This document shows positions 23,375 to 35,433 of a stretch of 64,000 bases of DNA, piece after piece. Below the pieces are notes generated by a model. The model saw nothing but the letters and a program-made list of their open reading frames with translations. It searched no databases and was not told the DNA's origin. Position numbers and translations under genes: made by a program. Within the stretch, counting starts at the first letter, position 1. Each line of letters starts with the position of its first letter. The DNA comes from Gnetum montanum (taxonomy: Eukaryota; Streptophyta; Gnetopsida; Gnetales; Gnetaceae): the NCBI GenBank assembly GCA_015680685.1, contig MNCI01020980.1, forward strand, positions 1 through 64,000. Reading direction: 5' to 3'.

Positions 23375-24627
23375 CTGCAATCATTAAGAATTTGAGAATT
23401 ATTAGAATGTTTACTTTGATTTAAATAGTCTTTTTTCTTTTTCATATCATTTATTAGATCAATTCTTAGCTCATTATGATTACAAAGTTGGAAAAATTGT
23501 AAAAAAAAAAAAAAAAAACCCCATAGGCATTAATATCCTTATAACCCTTCACAATTGTTCATTTTATTCTTATGTATGGCTCATAATGATTAGCATGACT
23601 TATTAAGGAAATTATTTAAATGTTTTAGGCATTAATGTGATTCATTTTTATTAAAAATTTGCAGTTTTCCTTCATACTTACCTTATAATACTTTCTAGCC
23701 ATTAGCAAATTCTGAAAAATTGGCTCAGATTTTCCTCACTAGCTTGGCTCAGATTTTACTCACTAGCACACCCTTCCGCTCCCCCCATGACTAATATGAG
23801 CACTTCAGGATCAAATAGATTAAAAAATAACAAAAATTAGAGTGATAATGTGCAAGTGATGTCTTGAGGAAGCTAGGAGGTCAGAGCTAATATCGTTAAA
23901 GAAAAGTGAAAAAAATCTCCCTAGGCAACAAATGTGAAAACAAAAAATTTGGCTAAGTCCCCAAGTATTTATAGTTTTCATGGGATTCGATATTAGAGAT
24001 CTGATATTGGGGTTGCTTTGATATATCTAATATTGAAGGCCAAAAATCTACATTTGCCAATGATTTTTAAGATGAAAAATGAATCTTTGTGAATGTTTGG
24101 AATGTTTAAAGCATATTAAGAGGGTATTGGGCTATGAATGATGCATATTTTTCAAAAATTTGCCATGGATACTGCATAAAGAAGGAATCTCAAGCTGTGA
24201 AAGTATATGAACTATTGATGAGATGGGAAATGAATTCTTTGTCATAGAATGGAGTTATGTGATGTAAAGGGAAGTTTTGATTAACATTTATTTGTCTTGG
24301 AAGGTTCAAGATGATGTGGAATTGTTCAACTAGTATAAGATATAGTAGTTATATGAGTGGATCCTCCCCAAAGCAGACTCTAGCACTTAATGTCCTTGTA
24401 TAGCCACACCTAAACGTGTCCTTAGGCACTTAAGGAGTTGAATGTAACGCATACCTATTAAGCAAAACATACATGTTAGTACCACCAAATTAAAAAAATG
24501 ACTCTATGTTACACAAAATCACAAGTTATGATTATTCACATAGTGAGATGAAATGGATTTAGAAGGGATTGTAGAAATCGATACATTAGGTATCTTACCA
24601 TAGGCATAATGAATTCTTATGTTTTAT
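23375..24627 (-). other. Spacer of element D with leader-intron candidate
   Basis: Read on the minus strand: a splice-donor-like string CTAGTGAGT (GT at 23763-23762), then 389 bp ending in TTGATTGCAG-type sequence (acceptor at 23375-23376) right before the accessory ATG. The donor region is itself a 24-base tandem duplication (23720-23766, 'ggctcagattt-cctcactagc' twice). A PPT-like G-run lies at 23779-23794. The right end at about 24622-24628 is an abrupt junction with plus-strand LTR c. Confidence 0.5.
23966..24046 (-). promoter_or_regulatory. Putative internal promoter of element D
   Basis: On the minus strand a cluster of GATATT/AATATT motifs (24046-23988) is followed by ACTATAAATACTTGG, with TATAAATA as the complement of 23966-23973. 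This copies the layout of the LTR U3 (motif cluster, TATAAATA) but lies about 600 bp upstream of the accessory ORF. E and F have the same arrangement at the same place. Promoter function is inferred. Confidence 0.5.
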
Positions 24628-25003
24628 GAACTTACTTGGTAATCTAAGTAATGGTTAAATGAGCTTGGAACATGTACAGTAAATCAAGAATAGATGCTTA
24701 TTGCTATAGGATAAGATAGATTTAAATTTATATTATCACTTAGACTTAGATTGTATTCTCATTCTTTTCATTATGAATACACTTAGGAGTAATTTGAGCC
24801 TACAACATCATGATATCGTATACCTCATTGAGAGTTAAACCATACTACTTGTACTTCACTAACTCAAAGTGAAAAGACAGCGATCATGAACCAATTATCA
24901 ACCACTAGCATACTTACATTGTCCATCCACAGATATTAATCTAGTCACATACATGCACTTTTGACTTCTATGGTGGAGTGTTGGAATACCCAACTGCTCA
25001 TCA
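24628..25003 (+). repeat. LTR c: truncated 5' LTR of plus-strand element I
   Basis: The right-hand 376 bp of a plus-oriented LTR, aligning with 41250-41637 of element E ('acttggtaat...aagtaatggtta', 'cctcattgagagttaaacca', 'ggaatacccaactgctcatca'). It ends CTCATCA and is followed by a PBS. U3, TATA and the left half are missing; the sequence left of it belongs to element D on the opposite strand. Confidence 0.8.
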
Positions 25004-25028
25004 TTAGTGTTGTTGCTAAGGATGTGTC
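25004..25028 (+). promoter_or_regulatory. Degraded primer-binding site of element I
   Basis: Reads ttagtgttgttgctaaggat, a decayed version of the TTGGCACCATTGCTAAGGAT found intact in F at 46170. Its position directly after the LTR end supports a tRNA-Asp-type PBS. Confidence 0.65.
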
Positions 25029-25153
25029 AATGTTTACTTAGTAGTTGATTTTATAGAGTTTGTTGTGTTAAGAATCAAGAAACCTATTTATTACACTTGA
25101 ATTAATTTTGTTAATCAACACACACACACACCTAAAATCATGAAAATCATAAT

Positions 25154-28100
25154 ATGACTTCTACACTTAAAGCAAAGTCACCACATGCCAAAGAAACGCA
25201 TAAGAATCATGAGAAAGAATATGATGAAGAAACTTGAAGTTTACCAAAGCAAACCAAAATTTCCTATGCTCATACAAATCCATACTATCCTAATTTCATG
25301 TTTGTCTTCCACTAGGATGAACAAATAAGGTGGAAAGATTTACAAGGCAATGTTATGTTGCCTCTCGAATGTTCTACATGAGTAATGATGCAAACAACCC
25401 TAATGAGGTTGAACCTTAGTGATGAGCAATGGAGTATCCAACACCCAACCATACAAGATACAAGTGTTCACACACAATCCCAGTCAAACTCCATAGATAA
25501 GGAAATGTGATTATACCAGTATTTGATTAATGTTTGTGATCATTGTCTTTCCATGTGAGTTAGTAAAATCAATGTGTATGGTTTAACTCACGGTGAGGTA
25601 TATGATATTCATGTTGAATCAACCATTAAGCTCCTAGTAAACTTGAATTGAAAGTAAAGGTTTCCAAATCTAAGTGATAAATAAAACAAATCTAAACTAG
25701 CCTATGCAATGTGCATCTAGTCCTAATCTTCTAGTCACACCTTGGACTTCATGCAACTACTTCTGAGATTACCAAGTACCACACTACTAGATGTACCAAG
25801 TGATAGTACTATTGGGTTACCAACTAGTTACACTTATGTGCTCGAGATTAGTTGTACTCATTTTTTTTAATAACATTAAATGTAAATTGCAAGCAATGGT
25901 AAACATTAACTATGGAAATAGCAAACAACAATCTAATTGAAAATAGAAATAAAACTAAGTGTTGCTGCAATGATGTACAGTAATCTTGATCTTTATTGTC
26001 ATGCATGCAACACATCCAAGTACATCACACTTGAATAAAGATTACTTTCAATTGCAAAACATCACACTATGGGCACACATTGCTAAGTATTGAATTCAAG
26101 AAAAGGAATTGAAAGAGTTCTATTACTATGCTATCGAATCAACTACAGATTCATGTCCCTAAGTGTTGCTTATATAGGCTAGCACACACCCCACGATATC
26201 ATTTATACGATAACGTATGATATGATATGATAACATATCTATGACATTGTAGATACGATATTGTAACTATGATATCATTGCTACAAAATTTTTGGATTTA
26301 TCACTTGGCCATGCACAAGAAGGATACCATGTCACTAAATACATGACTAGGCCATATCAACCTACAAAAGCACAAGTAAGAGGGGATGCCACCATGGAGA
26401 CAAGGCATGAGCATAACAAAGGAAAGAAAGTTCCTCACACCATTTTACTAGTGAAAAGAAATGATGATACATTTGTAATGGAAGAAATCCATCAAACTCA
26501 TGAATCTCATTCCTAGACACTAATCATCCGTCTAGAGGAACCTATCAAAATACAACTACATTCAACCCTTGCAAAAACACCTAGGAGAGATATGAAATAC
26601 TTCAAACTTAGGTAGAGCTTAATGTCTAAAGCTTCTGTAGAACCAAAAGAGAATGAATCACAAAGTCACATAAGGAAAACCAACTGGTACCATTCTCCAA
26701 TTGCTTCATCTTCCTCCTCACGTTCATCTGTGAAATTTGACAAGAGGGCATAAAGACCAAGAGCCTATGATAGGGAGAAACAAAGGGATCATGGGAGAAA
26801 TGTACATCAAAGAAGGTACTTTGATGATAAAGAGGAAGCTAATTATGGACAAAGAAGAGATAGGATTAGACATTAGGAAAGGGAACATCATTATAAGCAT
26901 TGAAGAGGTCATAACCATAATAGACTTTATGAACTCAAAGATCATGAAGAACCCCTATTGGCCACTCATAATATGATTAATATTAGGAAAGTAGTGTATA
27001 TCCCTACAAGGAACGTAAGGGATAGTCAAATTAAACAACTAGATATTAATAACATTTTCAAGTTTGAAGGTGAATATAATGCAAATCCACAACACCACCT
27101 CCAAGTATTCCATGATGCTTGTGCTCTTTAGAATATTGAAAATGATTGGCAGAAATTGAAGTTATTTCCTAGAACACTCATCAAGAAAGCAAAGAACTAG
27201 CATCGATTCTTAGAACAAAAAGAAATCTGAAGATGGAGTATCATGCTAGAGCTTTTTAATAACAAATATCAAAACTATTTCAAAGTTTCTAATTTAAGAA
27301 AACAAGTTAAAGGATGGAAGAAAGGGGCACATGAATCTCTTGATGTAGCAATGGACAAGTATTATTCACTACTACATAGATGCCCAAGCCATAGACTTTC
27401 CCAAAGGGAACAACTCAGGCATATCATTGATTGGTTAAGGCACAAGACTAGAGAAACTCTTGAAGTAGGTTATTTAAAATGATAGTCCATCGAATTCAAA
27501 GAATGGTAGACCAAGTGGCCAAAGAGGAAGGATAATGAAGAAAAATAGAATTAACAAAAGAGTATAATCAAGATCTTGTAATAATAAAAAGAGATGTGAG
27601 AATGTGCAATAGATAGAAAGAAGAAACTTTAGAGGATGTCATCCAAAAGAACACTCTATCCATCCAAATGTTAGTCAATGACATTATGACAAGGTAGAGA
27701 ATGCTACTACACTCAAGATAGTAGAAGAAAAGATTGAACAAGCTCTAAACAAAAACAAAGAAAGGAAGAAAAGAAGAGATAATAGATGAGAGAACTACAA
27801 ATGTAAAGGAAAAGTTGCTATAGTTGAGAAGCTCACAGATTCTAGTTAGGAAGACAAAGAAGGATGCAAAGTATGTCAATATGAACATCCTAAGGGATAT
27901 TGCCCTATTATGTCCTACCTGCAAGAGTCTAGTGCATACATGCTTAACCCAAGATTTATCAAGAAAAAATGCCAAGACAATTATCTTACCTGCAAGGTAA
28001 CTTTCGACAACCTTACCAACCATCATATTATCCAAGCAAAGCCTACCCTCAACCACAAGAGCAATATCAATAGTAGTTAAAATAACCACAAACTTGGGGA

Positions 28101-28370
28101 ATGCCACCACCAAAGTAGCAATATCCATATAGGTAACCAAATCCTTATGGATATTATGTTCAATGTCGAATCTCTCCAAGAAATGCTTTAGTCCACACCT
28201 CTTCTCCCTATTATCCACAAGAGTATCATAGCTTCACTACATCATGAATGGATCCCAATTCTTATGTACTTCAACTAAAAATTGGTTCATCAATCCAACC
28301 ACTATTTTTTTCACTAGTTATGCAAGGAGAACTACTAATACAACCATAACAAAAGAATGCTACTAGGGCA
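25154..28370 (+). pseudogene. gag: gag of element I (Athila-type), interrupted by a solo LTR
   Basis: The likely start is at 25154, 150 bp from the LTR, as in E. The sequence continues across the solo LTR 25420-26303: the codons for YHVTKYMTRPY at about 26320 correspond to YHETKYMT in E. The capsid-like core lies at about 27030-27480, with HHLQVFHDAC, MLELFNNKYQNYFKVSNLRKQ, DKYYSLLHRCPSH and HIIDWLRHKTRETLE. The zinc knuckle CKVCQYEHPKGYCPI is at about 27869-27915. Multiple stops and frameshifts. Unlike E, F and G, this gag is followed by a protease and polymerase remnant. Confidence 0.75.
25420..26303 (-). mobile_element. Solo LTR inserted in gag of element I
   Basis: 884 bp, starting TGATGAGC and ending GATTTATCA, in minus orientation. 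It aligns with the E LTRs along its length and carries a GATATC/ATCGTA motif cluster in U3 (about 26195-26290). The flanks are cttag (25415-25419) and cttgg (26304-26308), a 5-bp target duplication with one transition. There is no internal sequence, so it is the product of LTR-LTR recombination. Gag sequence continues on both sides. Confidence 0.85.
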
Positions 28371-28960
28371 ATTAGTACACAAGAGGATGTGATGGTAACT
28401 GTACCTAGATTCAGGAAATGTCCATTTTATAGAACAAGTCTAAAAAGGATTCAAAGGATAAGAACTTCCTCTACATCAACCCCATCTACACATACTTGTC
28501 AAGGGAACACCAAGCTTCCACAATCTATAAATTCAAATTTAACCACTATCATGCTCACTCAAACTGTAATGCATTAGATCAAGGTAGGAGAACTTTCCAA
28601 GAAGAGAATAGATTTAGGAAGTCCTTTACTATACCTAAAAATAGCAAGACACAAACCATGCAAGGCTCTTCTAGATTCTAGGTTAGAAGTAAATTTGATT
28701 TTGTAAGACATGTACAAAGCCTGGAATCTTTCTCCACTAAATAAGAGCAATATTTGACTAAAGCTTACCAACCAGTCAATTACTGTTCCACTTGGACAAG
28801 TACAAGATGTTCTTACAACCATCAGTGGTTGGTCCTAGCCTATTAATTTTCTTTTCATACACATACGAAAAACAAGAATGAATTTCCTATAATTACGGGA
28901 AGAGCATGACTTAGCATAGTGAACGCTAAGCTAGGAATCAAAGAATTATCCTTGGAAATT
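28371..28960 (+). pseudogene. Aspartic protease remnant of element I
   Basis: A retropepsin-like segment follows gag. The active-site region reads ALLDSRLEVNLI (about 28655-28700), where Athila proteases have A-L-I-D-L-G-A-S-V-N; the Gly of the D-x-G core is replaced by Arg. Downstream it reads PLGQVQDVLTTISGWS, then decayed GRSWLAT-like sequence. It aligns with the better preserved copy at 44391-44760 in E. Stops are present, so it is not functional. Confidence 0.65.
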
Positions 28961-29344
28961 TCCAAGGAAGATGAAGCTAGAATTGTACACAGATGTAGAG
29001 TTCCATGTATCACATATAGTGATAACAAGTGTAATTCTATGTGAAACATTTGGGTTGTAAAATAAGAAACCAATACAACATGAAATTAATGTACAGAAGA
29101 TATGTGTGTGTAATAGTATCTATATGCAAGAACCACAAAATAAGAAGGCACCTAGTGGCTGATTACTGAAAAAAGAGATAGAGTCTAATATGTGCATGGA
29201 GTCATTGAATAAAATCACAAGTGCCTATGTTGAAGAAATCAACAAGTTAGAACAGTTAAAGAAGGAAACATCCCTATGTATAACCATATTAAGAAGACAA
29301 CATCAAATGGGGACAGTTAGAAATCCAAGACAAGTATGAACCAA

Positions 29345-30670
29345 AACTTTTAGAACTAAAAGCTCTATCAACTGTACTAGAGTATGCTTTTTTGAATAAC
29401 AAGAAACTAGTAATTATTAATGTCAATCTTGATAAAGAGTAAAAGAGAAGATTATTGGAAATGGTGAATAAATGGCCAACAACATTCACATGGTCCTATT
29501 ATCAAATAATAAGCATAGATCTGCACATATGTCAACATTGAATCTATACAAATCTAACTATCAAACTTCACCACCAATCACAAAGAAGACTAAATTATAA
29601 ACTCAAAAAAGTGATCAAATAAAAATTAAAACAAACTCTTAAAAGTATGGTTCATCTATCTAATAACAAATAATGAATGGGTTAGTCCCTTAGTAATTCT
29701 CCCAAAGAAAGGTGATAAGGGAAGGGTCTACATCGACTTCCAATTATTGAATTTACTAATATTCAAGGATCACTTTCCTTTATGATTTATTGATTAGGTC
29801 CTTGATACTATTGCAAGACATCAGTACTACAGTTTCCTTGATGGGTACAACAAGTATAACCAAATTCACATTGAATTAGAAGATCAAGAAAAGACTACAT
29901 TCACCAATTCATGGGGGATCTTTGCCTACAAGCAAATGCCTTTTAGCTTGTGTAATACTCTTGCTACCTTCCAAAGACTTATACTAAGTATTTTCCTAAA
30001 ATACATTGGCAATGAAGTGGAAGTATTCATGGATTAATTTTCCACATACGGGCTATACCTCAAACAAGCCTTAGATCAACTAGAGTAGGTTTTAAAAAGA
30101 TGTGTTGAAACTAATCTCTAGCTCAACTAGTAGAAACGCCATTTAATAGTCCAAGATGGTATTATTCTAGGACATAAAATATTTCAAAAAGGAATAGAGG
30201 TACATCCTAATAAGATAAGAATTATTTAAAAAACCATCCAATGGTCACAAACTATTAAAGATGTTGGATCATTTCTTGGTCATACAAGATATTACAAAAG
30301 GTTTATTGAGAATTCTTTGAAGATCACAAAGCTGCTAGTAGAACTTACAAAGAAAGATGCAACATTCTAGTCGACAGAATAATGTGATAAGAAATTTGAG
30401 ACATTAAAACATAAGGTAATCAAAACACCAATCCTTCAAGCTTAGGATTACTCCAAGCCCTTCCACATTATGATAGATGCTTCAAACTATGCACTGGGAG
30501 TAGTACTTACTCAGCTTGATGATAAAAAAAGACCATATTACATACATTACATGATTGCATATGCAAAGAAAGGATTAATGGTCAAGAGGAAAAAGCTCAA
30601 GATTCCTTCTGGTTATGGACGCATCTTTCTAGGAACATATGATAACCATGGGAGGAACCTTAAATTGTAA
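29345..30670 (+). pseudogene. pol: Athila-type reverse transcriptase / RNase H of element I
   Basis: Reads, with several stops, ALSTVLEYAFLNNKKLVI then WVSPLVILPKKGDKGRVYID (29680-29740), FLDGYNKYNQIHIELEDQEK (about 29835), FAYKQMPFSLCNTLATFQ (about 29930) and the catalytic region FMD-stop-FSTYG at 30026-30052, where the second Asp of the F-M-D-D motif has become TAA. GHKIFQKGIEVHPNKI and SFLGHTRYYKRFIENS follow. An RNase H start IMIDASNYALGVVLTQ lies in an open 66-codon stretch at 30470-30670. These are Ty3/gypsy Athila pol motifs. It is the only Athila-type polymerase in the window. Integrase was not found. Confidence 0.85.
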
Positions 30671-32059
30671 TTTCTAATTGCTTCTCCACTAAGCTTTCAG
30701 AGGCTAGTAAAGTTACTAGAATTTATAGTGGGACTAGTAAACTTGTCCAATTAAGAGAAAAAACATGATTTGAAGTCATTCTAGGCTAAGATTGATGAAT
30801 TAGGAAGGACCAAAAACCATTGAGTTGTTGTGCCTCGGAAGGTAGTAACAAAAGACCTATAAGCCACATCATGTTGAATTATGTTGTGGATACTTAATGA
30901 TGTCTTAAAATTTTGAAGATGTCAATGAACATCATTAAAAGAGGGATCAAAAGAAAGGGAAGCATGTTGAAGAGGTTTTGAAATTGGGTTGAAGTTTTCA
31001 AAGTTAAAAGGATTGTTGATCAAAGGTTGGGCAACAAGATTTGCCATGTTTGAAAAATGTGAGGACTTAGATCTAGGTCTTATAGGAATATGACTTGGAA
31101 AATGGTTAGCTAGGAAGTTTTCTTTTGTTGTTTTTCTAGTTTGAGGCCTTTTTCTAGTTAATATTGCATTACATAAACCTCAACATGAACATAGGAAAAA
31201 CATCAAGAGAAAATGGAAAGGGGGGAGTTAGTAGATTATTCATCAATTCATCTGCTTTGGTTTCTACTAGAAGGCTGATTCTTTACTTTCTCTTGAAGAT
31301 ATTCACGATAGGATCGGATGGCTTGAGTCAGTTTTTTGGTTCGATCCTTGAGCTTCTGAAGGTTAAAAATTGCTACCTCTTTTCTGGCTGGAATGTTACC
31401 CCAAATTTTTTTCTAATCTTTCTCATGCTCGAACTAAAGGATTAAACTTTCAAGCCTTCGACCCACTCTCATCTTGATGGCTTCCTATTCTAGCTAATTC
31501 AAGGGAGTAACGAGAGGTGGACTAAGGCTATGATGGGATAAGGGGGTGTAGGATGTGGAAGACAATGAATATGGTACTAAAGAAATCATATGAGGAGGAA
31601 AAGAAGAAGAGGCCTTTTTCGCATTGTTAGCTGATGCTCTTCTTTCTGCCAAAGAAGGCCTTTTATAAGGCTTTCTCTTTCCTCTCTTTCCTCTCTTCCT
31701 TTTTCAATAGGAAGATAAATTGGCCACATGTTTGCCCACTTGGCTATCATACATGATCTTCTTCACCAAGTGTGGCAATGCAGAGATCCTCTAAATCTCA
31801 TTGGTAGTTTGAATCTCCTTATTTTCTTCCATGCCTACCACCTGTTAAGAAAAAATAAAGAAAGTCATTGTACTTGTAAAATTATAAATTTTAAACATGA
31901 GAAGAAGCTATTACTTATTATTTATTTATTTTATTATTATTATTTCAAATGGAAAAACATTTTACAACAACTAACACATTTGTAAATATCTATAGTACTA
32001 TTATAGCTTTAGCATAATTAGTTCCTTCATTCCCTAAAAGCTTCTTAGTAATCAAATAG
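30671..32059. other. Junction region, no recognised gene
   Basis: Element I fades out after about 30850 without integrase or a 3' LTR. On the minus strand of about 31720-31230 there is a protein-like stretch: a basic segment KRPSLAERRASAN, a Ser/Pro-rich part, then KLKDRTKKLTQAIRSYREYL, which looks like coiled coil. I do not recognise it; it could be a fragment of a gene or of another element. A purine-rich microsatellite-like run (complement of 31673-31700) lies next to it. Confidence 0.35.
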
Positions 32060-32862
32060 TTCAACGAATCCCTATTTATCCAAAGTTGCATTTGATATAG
32101 GCCGAATAGCACAACTACTATTTCTAGAGGTGTAACATATAGAACCAAAACAACCTTGAGACATAAAGTGATAAAATTTGTAGTGGCCTAAGGATTTCTT
32201 AAGTTTAAGAGATTCTACAATCTCTCAACCTATGTAGCCATGTCTCCAACAACTATCTAGATCCTACCTACAATGCTTCTCAAAAAATCATACTTCATTC
32301 AAACAACATCAAAATTCTTTGAAGTGGAGAATGCATCAAACTCCTCATCAAGTTCATCTGCTATCACAGCCTTTACATGAGATAGATGGGTATCCATGTG
32401 TGATAGGTGTTTGGGTCTAAATCTAAAGTTCTAGATTCCATTCAAGAACATGTAGAGAAAATTTGTAGTAGGAGCATCTATGGGTAGGAAATGCTGGGCA
32501 TAAATTTGCATCATGTTTATAATAGTTGTGCAGGGAAATCTCATAGCCAATTGAAACTCCTCCATCTTTTTCACCCTAGTTGGATGTAGAACCAACAAAG
32601 GATATGAATGAATGTATACCCTCTTAGTTTCCAATGTTGAAAGCCTAACCTACACTTTCTCAATCTTGGCATCCTTAGCCACTACTAATTTCTCCCCATT
32701 CTTAGGATGGTTATTATTAAACACTCCAATTGTGATGACTATACAAGGATCATATACATCCCAGGTGTATTGCTCATTCCATTTGGGATGAACATTGTAT
32801 ATGATTATTCTTGTTCTAACCTATTTCTATACATACTTTGCATCACAGTACGCATTAGTGCT
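32060..32862 (-). pseudogene. MCTP-family pseudogene, C-terminal part
   Basis: MCTP proteins of plants carry several C2 domains and two membrane segments and act at ER-plasma membrane contacts and plasmodesmata. Read from 32862 leftwards this shows a C2 domain (STNAYCDAKY, HPKWNEQYTWDVYDPCIVIT, IGVFNNN), then RLSTLETKRVYIHSYPLLVL, RVKKMEEFQLAMRF and NMMQIYAQHFLP. It then jumps to FLYMFLNGI and the PRT_C-type tail (NFRFRPKHLSHMDTHLSH, DELDEEFDAFSTSKNFDVV, VLYVTPLEIVVVL). Roughly 130 codons that normally separate these parts are missing. Several stops. The gene is split from its upstream half by the Copia element; the target duplication CCCTT sits at 32863-32867. Confidence 0.88.
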
Positions 32863-32867
32863 CCCTT

Positions 32868-33538
32868 TGTTGGGAAAAAGAGGGCACAACACCATGAATT
32901 TGCTTGTGCAATATTTTCCCACTTGTGTGTTAAAAGCAAGATACAAACTAATAGAGTAGATTTCAAAAGTAAAGTGGAAAATAATAACACCTAATAACAC
33001 AAGAACTCATGTGGTTCACACTTCCTTGGGCAAACTCCAAAAAAATCTTCTTCTACTAATAAATAGTAGGAATACAAAAATGTCTCTCTAGTTAATTACT
33101 AGAGGTATACAAATTTGACACACATCCTCAAGAAAAACTATTCTTGGAATAACAAGGAGAAATTTCACACCCCTTTAGGAAAAAGTCCTAGAAAACCAAG
33201 CTTACAAGGCTTATTTGTGTCTCTCCCTTTGGCCTCTCTTTCTCACTTTGGCCATTGGCTCCTTTTCTACCCTTGCATCCATTTTCCATTTCCCTTGGAT
33301 TTATAGCCAAGGGAAATGCCTTGTGCTACCTAACTTAAGAAGCCTTTGTTGAATGCTACCTAACTTAGTAGCTAACTTGGGTGGCTAATTTTGGTTGGCT
33401 ACCTAACTTAGTAGCCAAAGTGGATGGCTAATTGTGATTAGCTACCTAACTTAATAAACAACCTTCCTTCCCCTCCTTTTTATTTATTTAGATATTAATG
33501 TGTTGTGGACTTAATGTTAGAGGAACCCGCACACATTA
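32868..33538 (-). repeat. 3' LTR of the Copia element
   Basis: 671 bp on the left. The plus strand starts tgttgggaaaaagagggcac and ends acacatta. It aligns along its length with 37622-38295. The terminal CA has become TA on this copy. The sub-repeats 'gctacctaacttagtagcc' (33350-33440) occur several times in both LTRs. Confidence 0.92.
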
Positions 33539-33553
33539 ATCTCTCCCTCCCAA
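33539..33553 (-). promoter_or_regulatory. Polypurine tract of the Copia element
   Basis: The minus strand reads TTGGGAGGGAGAGA directly upstream of the 3' LTR and just after the polyprotein stop codon, the expected plus-strand primer. Confidence 0.85.
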
Positions 33554-33554
33554 C

Positions 33555-35187
33555 TACATGAAGGGCTTAGCCATTCCAAAAATTTCTTAACACATCTTAA
33601 TCTTGTTCTTGGATATGATGTTTATCATCATATCTAAACCATTTTCACTTGTGTGAATCTTCTCTAGTTCAAATTGCTTTGGATTTAATACATCTCATAT
33701 CTAGTGATACCTCACATCAATATGCTTTGACCTTAAATGAAAAGAGGCATTTTACTAAGATGTATAACACTTTGACTATCATAGTACAAGATATACCTAG
33801 CTTCCTTACACCTGAGCTACTATAGGAATTTATTCATCCATAGTAATTCCTTACTAGCTTCAGTAGTTGTAATGAACTCTACTTTCATTGTTGAAAGAAC
33901 AACACATTTCTATAGCTTTTATTGCCAAGACACAACTCCCCTACAAATATTATCAAATAACCTGAGATGGATTTTCTAGAGTCTACGTCTCCAGCCATAT
34001 CAACATTAGAATAGCCCTCTAGTTCAAACTTTCCACTTCCAACACAAAGTGAGATTTTTGGAAGTTCCTTGAAGGTACTTGAGAATCCATTTAACTACAA
34101 TCTAATGCTCTCCTCCTAGATTGAAGAGAAATCTTCTTACAACACCAACTACGTAAGCAATGTCTAGTCTTGTACAAGCCATAGCATACATCAAACTTCC
34201 TACTACTGAAGAATTTGAAATCTCTCATTTCATCCTTCTCCTTTTCTTTGGAAGGGCACTACTCCTTGCTCAACTTGAAGTGATTATCAAGAAGTGAAGT
34301 TACTAGTGTAGCTTGGTTTATGTGAAACCTCTCTAGCACTTTCTCAATCTATATCTCTTATGACAACCATACTTTCCTAGAACTCTATCCTAGTAAATGC
34401 TCATACCAAAGATCTACTTAGCTAGACCCAAATCTTTCATCATGAAACATTTGCTAAGATCCTTATTCAAATTGTCGATCTTTTGGACATCCTTACCAAC
34501 GATCAACATATCATCTACATAAAGTATGAGGATAAGGAAGTTTCCATCTACAAATTTGTTCACAAACACAAATGATCTATAGTAGTCTTATTGTAGTCAT
34601 GCTCTATCATAAAAGACTCAAACTTCATGTACCATTGTTAAGGTTCTTTCTTTAATCCATATAGACTCTTCTTTAGTCTGCACACCATGTTTTCTTTTCC
34701 TTTGATTTTGAACCTATCCGGTTGCTCCATATAAAATCTCTTCCTCCAAATCACCATGGAGAAAGGTAATATTCACATCCATTTGTTCAACCTCCAAGTT
34801 TAGACTTGCAGCTAAACTCAAAATCATTCTAATGGATGTCATCTTTACCACTAGCGTGAAGATTTCTTCAAATTCAATGCCTTGCTTTTGATTAAAGCCT
34901 TTCACAACCAGCCTTACCTTATATCTTATTTCATCTCCATTAGCCTTTAGCCAGTACACCCACTTGTTCTTCAATGCTTTTCTCTCCTTTGGTAATTCCA
35001 CTAACTCATATGTGTCATTCTTCTTCAATGATTGCATTTTTGATTGCATAGATTTGATCCACTCCTTCTTGTATTTATCTTCTAGAGCCTCATCATAGCT
35101 TTGAGGTTCTCCTCCTTTAGTCAACACCACATACTCATTAGGAGGATACTTTCTAGAAGGCTGGTGACTTCTTATTGATCTCCTCAA
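33555..35187 (-). pseudogene. pol: Copia reverse transcriptase and RNase H
   Basis: The open part 35187-34714 (157 codons) shows PPNEYVVLTKGGEPQSYDEA, WVYWLKANGDEIRYKVRLV, KGFNQKQGIEFEEIF and VEQMDVNITFLHGDLEEEI. The latter is the Copia motif that normally reads VDVKTAFLHG. After a frameshift the catalytic LILYVDDMLI is found at about 34500-34530 with both Asp residues kept. RNase H follows, with YAMACTRLDIAYVVG (about 34180), LFHLRSKHIDVRYH (about 33730) and KIHTSENGLDM (about 33640). The product would copy the element RNA to DNA. Several stops make it inactive. Confidence 0.92.
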
Positions 35188-35433
35188 TGGTACTTCAATT
35201 GCATCTTGGCTTTGTTGTTGACCATCATCTATGGGAGCCTAAGTAACTTCTTATTCATTTCCATCTTGATTTTGTGATTTAGGTGGAAGGATAGGACCAT
35301 GATTCACCTTATTACTTTGCTTTGGTTTATGGATTTCCTTGTTAATGTCTCTAATAAACTGATCTTCAAAGAATACAATATCTCAGCTTTTGACTATTTT
35401 CTTTGTAACAAGATCAAATAGTATATAGTCAAA

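Noticed and set aside
27745-28218. 157-codon ORF on the minus strand
   Set aside because: It is the antisense shadow of the decayed gag tail of element I; the plus strand carries the zinc knuckle CKVCQYEHPKGYC there.
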